Positions 24,494 to 32,359 of a DNA stretch of 64,000 nt are shown one piece after another; the first letter of the stretch is position 1; the number at the start of each line of letters is the position of its first letter. Origin of the DNA: Arachis hypogaea (Eukaryota > Streptophyta > Magnoliopsida > Fabales > Fabaceae); assembly GCF_003086295.3 (NCBI RefSeq), contig NC_092052.1, forward strand, positions 78,620,687 through 78,684,686. The letters run 5' to 3'. Made by a program: the position numbers and the translations under genes. The notes under the pieces are model-generated. The model was not told the origin of the DNA. It saw only the letters and a program-made list of their open reading frames with translations, and did not search any database.

Positions 24494-26788
24494 GAGAAAA
24501 CAGCATTCACATGTCCATCTGGAGTGTTTGCTTATAGAAGGATGCCATTTGGGCTATGTAATGCGCCTGCAACCTTCCAGAGATGCATGCTCTCTATTTT
24601 CTCTGATATGGTGGAAAAATTTCTGGAAGTCTTCATGGATGACTTCTCAGTATATGGAGACTCATTCAGCTCCTGTCTTGATCACCTGAAACTTGTTCTG
24701 AAAAGATGCCAAGAGACCAACCTAGTTTTAAACTGGGAAAAATGTCACTTCATGGTGACTGAGGGGATTGTCCTTGGGCATAAAATCTCAAACAAGGGAA
24801 TAGAGGTAGATCAAGCAAAAATAGAGGTATTTGAAAAATTACCACCACCTGCCAATGTTAAGGCAATCAGAAGCTTTCTGGGGCATGCAGGATTCTATAG
24901 GAGGTTTATAAAGGATTTTTCAAAAATCGTAAAACCTCTAAGCAATCTGCTAGCTGCTAACACGCCATTTGTGTTTGACACAGAGTGCCTGCAGGCGTTT
25001 GAAATGCTGAAAGCTAAGCTGGTCACAGCACCAGTCATTTCTGCACCAGACTGGACATTACCATTTGAGCTAATGTGTGATGCCAATGATCACGCCATTG
25101 GTGCAGTATTGGGACAGAGGCATGACAAGCTTCTGCATGTCATTTATTATGCTAGTCGCGTTTTAAATGATGCCCAGAAAAATTACACAACCACAGAAAA
25201 AGAATTACTTGCAGTGGTTTACGCCATTGACAAGTTCAGATCATACTTAGTAGGATCAAAAGTGATTGTGTATACTGATCATGCTGCTCTTAAATATCTA
25301 CTCACAAAGCAGGATTCAAAACCCAGGCTCATCAGATGGGTGTTGCTTCTGCAAGAGTTTGATATAGAAATAAGAGACAGAAAAGGGACAGAGAACCAAG
25401 TGGCTGATCATCTGTCCCGGATAGAGCTGGTAGAAGGGACGCCCCTCCCCTCTCTTGAGATCTCTGAGACTTTTCCGGATGAGCATTTATTTGCCATTCA
25501 GGAAACACCATGGTTTGCCGATATTGCAAACTATAAAGCTGCAAGGTTCATACCCAAGGAGTACAACAGGATACAAAAGAAGAAATTAATTACTGATGTA
25601 AAGTACTACTTGTGGGATGAACCCTATCTCTTTAAGAGATGTGCAGACGGAATAATCCGTAGGTGTGTGCCTAGAGAAGAAGCACAGAGGATCCTATGGC
25701 ATTGCCATGGATCTCAATATGGAGGCCATTTCGGAGGTGAGCGAACAGCAACCAAGGTCCTCCAATGTGGCTTCTATTGGCCCACACTCTATAAAGATTC
25801 CCGAGAGTTTGTACGTAACTGTGACAGTTGCCAAAGAGCTGGTAATCTGCCTCATGGTTACGCCATGCCTCAACAAGGAATCTTGGAAATTGAGTTGTTT
25901 GACGTATGGGGAATTGACTTCATGGGACCTTTCCCACCATCATACTCAAACACTTATATTCTGGTGGCAGTTGACTATGTATCAAAATGGGTTGAGGCCA
26001 TTGCCACACCCACCAATGATACTAAGACAGTGCTGAAGTTCCTCCAGAAACATATCTTTAGCAGATTTGGTGTCCCTAGAGTACTAATCAGTGATGGGGG
26101 CACTCACTTCTGCAATAAACAGCTTTACTCTGCCATGGTTCGGTATGGAATTCGCCACAAGGTGGCTACTCCATATCATCCACAAACTAATGGGCAAGCT
26201 GAAGTCTCTAACAGAGAATTAAAGAGAATCCTAGAACGGACAGTAAATACCCGTAGAAAGGATTGGGCACGGAGCTTGGATGATGCTCTGTGGGCTTACA
26301 GAACAGCATTCAAGACCCCTATAGGGACCTCTCCATACCAACTGGTGTATGGTAAGGCATGTCACCTGCCCGTGGAACTGGAACATAAGGCCTACTGGGC
26401 AACCAAATTCCTAAACTTTGATGCCAAATTAGCAGGAGAAAAAAGATTGCTCCAGCTAAATGAGCTAGAGGAGTTCAGATTCACAGCTTTCGAAAATGCC
26501 AAGCTTTATAAAGAGAAATCAAAAAAGTGGCATGACAGAAAGCTGTCATCTAGAATCTTTGAACCAAGACAGAAGGTTCTGCTGTTCAACTCTAGACTCA
26601 GGCTATTCCCCGGGAAATTGAAATCCCGGTGGAGGGGACCATACGTGATTACAAGCATATCACCATATGGTTATGTAGAGCTTCAAGATATTGACTCTAA
26701 CAAGAAGTTCATTGTTAATGGACAGAGAATCAAGCACTATCTTGAAGGCAATGTTGAGCAAGAGTGCTCAAGGTTGAAGCTAGATTAA
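24494..26788 (+). pseudogene. RT (C-terminal part), RNase H and integrase, cut off by the upstream stop
   Basis: This continues the gag-pol frame; there is no ATG near its start, so it probably depends on the upstream ATG. Numbering from 24524: [18 protein letters not shown] and the RT catalytic box FMDD at 37-40; RNase H with CDA, TEKELLA, YTDHAAL and VADHLSR giving the acidic set; the integrase HHCC zinc module ([18 protein letters not shown]); and the integrase DDE triad at D465 (GIDFMG), D524 (SDGGTHF) and E560 (GQAEVSNRE), with 35 residues between the second Asp and the Glu. A GPY-type C-terminal module (RWRGPYVI) follows. All catalytic residues are present. The frame ends at TAA 26786-26788. 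No second stop or frameshift is seen. Confidence 0.92.
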
Positions 26789-26830
26789 AAGCTCAGCAAG
26801 GTCCATCTAAGGACATTAAAGAAGCGCTTG

Positions 26831-26846
26831 TTGGGAGGCAACCCAA
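26831..26846 (+). other. Small hairpin just after pol (TTGGG/CCCAA)
   Basis: TTGGG and CCCAA flank AGGCAA, preceded by GAAGCGCTTG. The string GCGCTTGTTGGGAGGCAACC just after the pol stop is one I recall from other plant Athila/Tat elements; a role in subgenomic RNA or processing is only a guess. Confidence 0.5.
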
Positions 26847-26981
26847 TTTTTATTTATTTTCAGGGTTTTTCATGTTTTATTAGGTTCATGATCATGTGGA
26901 GTCACAAAATAAATATAAAAAATTGAAAACGGAATCAAAAACAGCAGAAAAAAAATCACACCCTGGAGGAAGCACCTGTCT

Positions 26982-27167
26982 GGCGTTCAACGCCAGAACA
27001 GAGCATGGTTCTGGCGCTGAACGCCCAAAATGGGCAACACCCTGGCGCTGAACGCCCAGAACAAGCATGGTTCTGGCGTTCACCGCCAGAAATGGCTAGT
27101 AAATGGGCGTTGAACGCCCGAAATGGGCACCAACCTGGCGCTGAACGCCCAGAGTTGTGTGCAAGGG
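26982..27167 (+). repeat. 31-bp palindromic minisatellite, 6 units, after pol
   Basis: Cores start at 26982, 27013, 27044, 27075, 27106 and 27137, all exactly 31 bp apart. Several units extend to the 17-base perfect form CTGGCGTTCAACGCCAG (8-bp arms around one base). The 18-bp linkers are similar but less conserved than the cores. Confidence 0.93.
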
Positions 27168-27214
27168 CATTTTGCATGCCCAAATTGGTGCAGGGATGTA
27201 AATGCCTTGACACC

Positions 27215-27269
27215 TCAAGATCTGTGGACCTCACAGGATCATTTCAAGATCTGTGGACCCCACAGGATC
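27215..27269 (+). repeat. 26-bp direct repeat, two copies 29 bp apart
   Basis: TCAAGATCTGTGGACC followed by TCACAGGATC (27215-27240) and by CCACAGGATC (27244-27269). There is one mismatch between the copies. Confidence 0.85.
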
Positions 27270-27339
27270 CCCACCTTCCCTCCTCATAATCCTAGTTTTT
27301 TTTTTTTCACATCTTCTTCTTCATCTATTCCTTCTTCTT

Positions 27340-27371
27340 TTGCTCGAGGGCGAGCAACATTCTAAGTTTGG
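27340..27371 (+). other. Hairpin A plus TAAGTTTGG motif
   Basis: TTGCTCG-AGGG-CGAGCAA is a perfect 7-bp stem with a 4-base loop (27340-27357), followed at 27363 by TAAGTTTGGTGTGG. It has the same architecture as hairpin B next to the 3' LTR. Confidence 0.8.
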
Positions 27372-27393
27372 TGTGGTAAAACAATTATGTGAA

Positions 27394-27457
27394 GGATCTA
27401 TAGCTCAGTGGTAGAACATGTGGTTGCAAATCAAGAGATCCCTGAGATACCTCAAGG
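27394..27457 (+). pseudogene. tRNA-Cys(GCA)-like relic
   Basis: GGATCTATAGCTCAGTGG resembles the start of plant tRNA-Cys and holds a clean A box (TAGCTCAGTGG). GTAGAACATGTGG, then an anticodon-loop-like TTGCAAA with GCA at its centre, then TCAAGAGATCCC continue the likeness through the variable loop. The T arm is degraded: TGAG-ATAC-CTCA can pair, but a normal GGTTCGANTCC B box is missing and no 3' acceptor strand is apparent. It is therefore a relic or tRNA-like structure, not a working tRNA gene. The comparison uses general knowledge of tRNA-Cys; a covariance-model scan was not run. Confidence 0.6.
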
Positions 27458-28080
27458 GAAGCAACTGAGGATAGAAATACCAAAAATCACTAGGAATCAA
27501 GCCACAAAGGCAAGGAAGAGACATAAAAGAGCTCAAGAACATCATTGGTTCCTCAAGAAGGAAATGCCATCATCACTAAGGTGAACTCGTTCCTTGTTCT
27601 TACTTTCTCTGTTTTTCGTTTTCTCTATGTTAAGTGCTTATCTATGTTTGTGTCTTCATTACATGATCATTAGTAGTAATTAGTGTCTATTTTGATTTTA
27701 TCCCCAATTAAGTTATAGTCTATTTTTCTCATCATCAGCAAACATGAATAAAATAGTAGATCTTTTGAATAAGAGGTAATAAAATTTTGAGTTTTTAATA
27801 AGAAAAATTCTAATTAGTAACATGTGGTGGCAATGCTTTCTGTCTTCTGAATGAATGCTTGAACATTGCATATGTCTTTTGAATTTGTTGTTTAAGACTG
27901 TTAAATATGTTGGCTCTTGAAAGAATGATGAACATGAGACATGTTATTGATAATCTGAAAAATCATAAAAATGATTCTTGAAGCAAGAAAAAGCAGCAAA
28001 GAACAAAGCTTGCAGAAAAAAATATATATATATAATAAAATAGGCGAAAAAAATAGAAAGAAAAAGAAAAAGCAAGCAGA

Positions 28081-28153
28081 AAAAGCCAAAAGCTCTTAAA
28101 ACCAAGAGGCAAGAGCAAAAAGCCAATAACCCTTAAAACCAAAAGGCAAGGGC
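28081..28153 (+). repeat. 36-37 bp imperfect tandem duplication in an A-rich tract
   Basis: Two units (28081-28116 and 28117-28153) share AAAAGCCAA, CTTAAAACCAA and GGCAAG. They lie in a purine-rich tract that starts near 27950. Confidence 0.65.
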
Positions 28154-28718
28154 AAATAAAAAGGATCCCAAGGCTTTGAACAGCAGTGGATAGGAGGGCC
28201 TAAAGGAACAAAATCCTGGTCTAAGCGGCTAAACCAAGTTGTCCCTAACCATGTACTTGTGGCGTGTAGGTGTCAAGTGAGAACTTGAGACTGAGCGGTT
28301 AAAGTCAAGGTCCAAAGCAAAAAGAAGAGTGTGCTTAAGAACCCTGGACACCTCTAATTGGGGACTTTAGCAAAGCTGAGTCACAATCCAAAGGGTTCAC
28401 CCAATTATGTGTCTGTGGCATTTATGTATCCGGTGGTAACACTGGAAAACAAAGTGCTTAGGGCCACGGCCAAGACTCATGAAACAGCTGTGTTCAAGAA
28501 TCATCATACTAAAATAGGAGAATCAATAACACTATCTGAATTCTAAGTTCTTATAGATGCCAATCACTCTGAGCTTCAATGGATAAAGTGAGATGCCAAA
28601 ACTGTTCGGAAGCAAAAAGCTACTAGTCCCGCTCATCTAATTGGAATCTGAGCTTCACTCAAAAACTCTGAGATATTATTACTTCTCAACCCATTAGTCT
28701 TCTATTTTATTTGTCTAG

Positions 28719-28736
28719 TTGCTTGAGGACAAGCAA
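28719..28736 (+). other. Hairpin B beside the 3' LTR
   Basis: TTGCTTG-AGGA-CAAGCAA is a perfect 7-bp stem with a 4-base loop. It ends 19 bp before the 3' LTR. Compared with hairpin A, one stem pair changes from C:G to T:A on both sides, so pairing is kept. Confidence 0.8.
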
Positions 28737-28741
28737 CAGTT

Positions 28742-28755
28742 TAAGTTTGGGGTTG
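28742..28755 (+). promoter_or_regulatory. Presumed polypurine-tract position (plus-strand priming)
   Basis: TAAGTTTGGGGTTG directly precedes the 3' LTR, where plus-strand DNA synthesis should be primed. It is not a pure purine run; I recall similar AGTTTGGGG strings at this place in other plant Athila/Tat elements. The assignment is by position. Confidence 0.5.
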
Positions 28756-30295
28756 TGATGAGCGGATATTTTATACGCTTTTTGGGGTTAATTTCATATA
28801 GTTTTTAGTATGTTTTAGTTAGTTTTTAGTTTATTTTCGTTAGTTTTTAGGAAAAATTCATATTTCTGGACTTTACTATGAGTTGTGTGTTTTTCTGTAA
28901 TTTCAGGTATTTTTCTGGCTGAAATTGAGGGAGCTGAGCAAAAATCTGATTCAGGATGAAAAAGGACTGCTGATGCTGTTGGATTCTGACCTCCCTGCAC
29001 TCAAAGTAGATTTTCTGGAGCTACAGAACTCGAAATGGCGTGCTTCCAATTGCGTTGGAAAGTAGACATCCAGGGCTTTCAGCAATATATAATAGTCCAT
29101 ACTTTGCTCAAGGATAGACGACGTAAACTGGCGTTCAACGCCAGTTCTCTGCCCAATTCTGGCGTCCAGCGCCAGAAAAGGATTAAAAGTTGGAGTTCAA
29201 TGCCAGAAATGGATCCAAACCTGGCGTTGAACGCCCAAAATGGCCTTATGCACGTGAATTGCTTAAATCTCAGCCCCAGCACACACCAAGTGGGCCCCAG
29301 AAGTGGATCTCTATACCATCTGCTATAGTTTACTCATTTTCTGTAAACCTAGGCTACTAGTTTAGTATTTAAACAACTTTTAGAGACTTATTTTGTATCT
29401 CATGACATTTTAGATCAAAACTTTGTATTCTTTGACGGCATGAGTCTCTAAACTCCATTGTTGGGGGTGAGGAGCTCTGCTGTGTCTCGATGAATTAATG
29501 CAAGTATTTCTGTTTTCCATTCAAACACGCTTGTTCCTACCTAAGATGTTCATTCGCGCTTAACTGTGATGAAGGTGATGATTCGTGACACTCATCACCT
29601 TCCTCAACCCATGAACGTGTGCCTGACAACCACCTCCGTTCTATATCAGATTGAATGAGTATCTCTTAGATCTCTTAATTAGAATCTTCGTGGTATAAGC
29701 TAGAACTGATGGCGGCATTCATGAGAATCTGGAAAGTCTAAACCTTGTCTGTGGTATTCCGAGTAGGATTCAATGATCGAATGACTGTGACGAGCTTCAA
29801 ACTCGCGAGTGCTGGGCGTTAGTGACAGACGCAAAAGGATAAAGAATCCTATTCCAGTATGATCGAGAACCGACAGATGATTAGCCGTGCTGTGACAGAG
29901 CATGTGAGCATATTCTTCACTGAGAGGATGGGATGTAGCCATTGACGACGGTGACCCCCTACATACAGCTTGCCATGGGAGGACGTGCATGCGTGAATCA
30001 GAAGACAGAGGAAAGCAAAGATTCAGAAGACAAAGCATCTCCAAAACTCCAACATATTCTCCATTACTGCATAACAAGTAACCTTTAATTTATGCTCTCT
30101 TGGTTATTCGCAATTCAACTGATAAACATAACTGACTTCCTGACTAAGATTTACAAGATAACCATAGATTGCTTCAAACCAACAATCTCTGTGGGATTCG
30201 ACCCTTACTCACGTAAGGTATTACTTGGACGACCCAGTGCACTTGCTGGTAAGTGGTACGAGTTGTGAAAAGTGTGATTCACAATTTGTGCACCA
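28756..30295 (+). repeat. 3' long terminal repeat (1540 bp)
   Basis: It begins TGATGAGCGG and ends GTGCACCA, then GACGC of the target site. The first 190 bp or so match the 5' LTR with no difference. Of the differences, about six fall in or next to the 31-bp units. It keeps the TATA-like string (29086-29093), four 31-bp units and the 11-bp-arm hairpin (29571-29602). Confidence 0.96.
29130..29253 (+). repeat. 31-bp palindromic minisatellite, 4 units (3' LTR)
   Basis: Cores start at 29130, 29161, 29192 and 29223, exactly 31 bp apart. Here the first unit is the intact GGCGTTCAACGCC, whereas its 5' LTR partner is changed at two bases. Confidence 0.9.
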
Positions 30296-30300
30296 GACGC
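30296..30300. repeat. Target-site duplication, right copy (GACGC)
   Basis: This is the second copy of GACGC, followed by TATCCCAAGGAGGAC, so the broken monomer resumes at the same place. Confidence 0.95.
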
Positions 30301-32359
30301 TATCCCAAGGAGGACACCTAAAGGCGAGCCGTAATGGCCTCATCTTCGGTAGGCTCCTCCTGTTTTTTTTTCCGGTTTTTTTTTACGTCTTGCTTACCCT
30401 CGTTCTTTAAATAACGCTAAACCGAGGAGGACACCTAAAGGCGAGCCGTAATGGCCTCATCTTCGGCAGGCTCCTCTTGTTTTTTTTCCGGTTTTTTTTA
30501 CGTCGTGCTGACCCTCGTTCTTTAAATGACGCTAAACCGAGGAGGACACCAAAAGGTGAGCCGTAATGGCCTCATCTTCGGCAGGCTCCTCCATTTTTTT
30601 TCCAGTTTATTTTAGGTCGTGCTGACTCTCGTTCTTTCAGTGACGCTATCCCGAGGAGGACACCTAAACGCGAGCCGTAATAGCCTCATCTTCGGCAGGC
30701 TCCTCCGGTTTTTTTTTTTACTACGTGCTGACCCTCGTTGTTTAAATGACGCTATCACGAGGAGGACACGTAAAGGCGAGCCGAAATGGCCTCATCTTCG
30801 GCAGGCTCCTCCGATTTTTTTTTCGGTTTTTTTTACGTCGTGCTGACCCTCGTTCTTTAAATGACGCTATGCCAAGGAAGACACCTAAAGGCGAGCCGTA
30901 ATGGCCTCATCTTCGGTAGCCTCCACCTGTATTTTTTTCCGGTTTTTTTTTACGTCGTGCTTACCCTCGTTCTTTAAATGACGCTAGACCGAAGAGGACA
31001 CCTAAAGGCGAGCCGTAATGGCCTCATCTTCGGCAGGCTCCTCCGGTTTTTTTTTACTACGTGCTGACCCTCGTTGTTTAAATGTTGCTATCCCGAGGAG
31101 GACACCTAAAGGCGAGCCGTAATGGCCTCATCTTCGGCAGGTTTCTCCGATTTTTTTCCGGTTTTTTTTTACTTCGTGCTGACCCTCGTTCTTTAAATGA
31201 CGCTATGCCAAGGAGGACACCTAAAGGCAAGCCGTAATGGCCTCATCTTCGGCAGGCTCCTCCTGTTTTTTTTTTCCGGTTTTTCTTTACGTCGTTCTTA
31301 CCCTCGTTCTTTAAATGACGCTAGACCAAAGAGGACACCTAAAGGTAAGCCGTAATGGCCTCATCTTTGGCAGGCTCCTCCTGTTTTTTTTCCGGTTTTT
31401 TTTACATCGTGCTGTCCCTCGTTCTTTAAATGACGCTAACCCGAGGAGGACCCCTAAAGGCGAGCCGAAATGGCCTCATCTTCGGCATGCTCCTCAGATT
31501 TTTCTTTACGTCGTGCTGACAATCGTTTTTTAAATGATGCAATTTCGAGGAGGACACCTAAAGGCGAGCCGTAATGGCCTCAAGTTCGGCATGCTCCTCT
31601 GGTTTTTTTTACTACGTGCTGACCCTCCTTCTTTAAATGACGCTATCCCGAGGAGGACACCTAAAGGCGAGCCGTAATGGCCTCATCTTCGGCAGGCTCC
31701 TCCGGTTTTTTTTTTTTACTACGTGCTGACCCTCGTTGTTTAAATGACGCTATCCCGAGGAGGACACCTAAAGGCGAGCCGTAATGGCCTCATCTTCGGC
31801 AGGCTCCTCCGAATTTTTTTTTTCCAGTTTTTTTTACGTCGTGATGACTCTCGTTCTTTAAATGACGCTATCCCGACGAGGACACCAAAAGGCGAGCCAT
31901 AATGGCCTCATCTTCGGCAGGCTCCTCTTGTTTTTTTTCTAGTTTTTTTTACGTTGTGCTGACCCTCGTTCTTTAAATGACGCTAAACCGAGGAGGACAC
32001 CAAAAGGCGAGCCGTAGCGTTCTCATCTTCGGTAGGCTCCTCCATTTTTTCTGGTTTTTTTTTACGTCGTGCTGACTCTCGTTCTTTAAATGACGCTATC
32101 CCGAGGAGGACACCTAAAGGCGAGCCGTAATGGCCTCATCTTCGGCAGGCTCCTCCGGTTTTTTTTTCTACTACGTGCTGATCCTCGTTGTTTAAATGAC
32201 GCTATCCCGAAGAGGACACCTAAAGGCGAGCCGTAATGGCCTCATCTTCGGCAGGCTCCTCCAATTTTTTTTTCCGGTTCTTTTACGTCGTGATGACTCT
32301 CGTTCTTTAAATGACGCTATCCCGAGGAGGACACCTAAGGGCGAGCCGTAATGGCCTCA

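Larger units (their letters stand above)
26789..28755 (+). other. 3' noncoding region of the element, no env-like gene
   Basis: Almost 2 kb lies between the pol stop and the 3' LTR, where Athila elements often carry an env-like gene. The longest open frames are under 100 codons and overlap the 31-bp repeat or low-complexity sequence. Contents in order: a small hairpin at 26831-26846, six 31-bp palindromic units, a 26-bp direct repeat, a T/CT-rich tract, hairpin A, a tRNA-Cys-like relic, an (AT)n run near 28022-28033, a 36-37 bp tandem duplication, hairpin B and the presumed polypurine-tract position. Confidence 0.8.
19173..30295 (+). mobile_element. Athila-type Ty3/gypsy LTR retrotransposon, nearly complete
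   Basis: The element is 11,123 bp: 5' LTR, tRNA-Asp-type primer-binding site, T-rich leader, one gag-pol frame broken by a single TAA, a long 3' noncoding region, and 3' LTR. Evidence for Ty3/gypsy is the order protease, RT, RNase H, integrase. Evidence for the Athila lineage is the DLGAS protease motif, an RT insert before the GWRMCIDYRRLN box, the FMDD catalytic box, the tRNA-Asp primer site and the large size. An env-like frame, present in many Athila elements, is not seen after pol. LTR divergence of about 1.6% by eye indicates recent insertion. It lies in the same orientation as the T-rich satellite strand, and the satellite resumes on the right exactly where it was cut. Confidence 0.95.

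Noticed and set aside
25665..26036. A 123-codon frame inside the integrase region
   Set aside because: It overlaps the catalytic integrase coding sequence in another frame and has no features of its own.
27394..27457. A functional tRNA-Cys gene
   Set aside because: The B box and the 3' acceptor strand are missing, so it is reported only as a tRNA-like relic.
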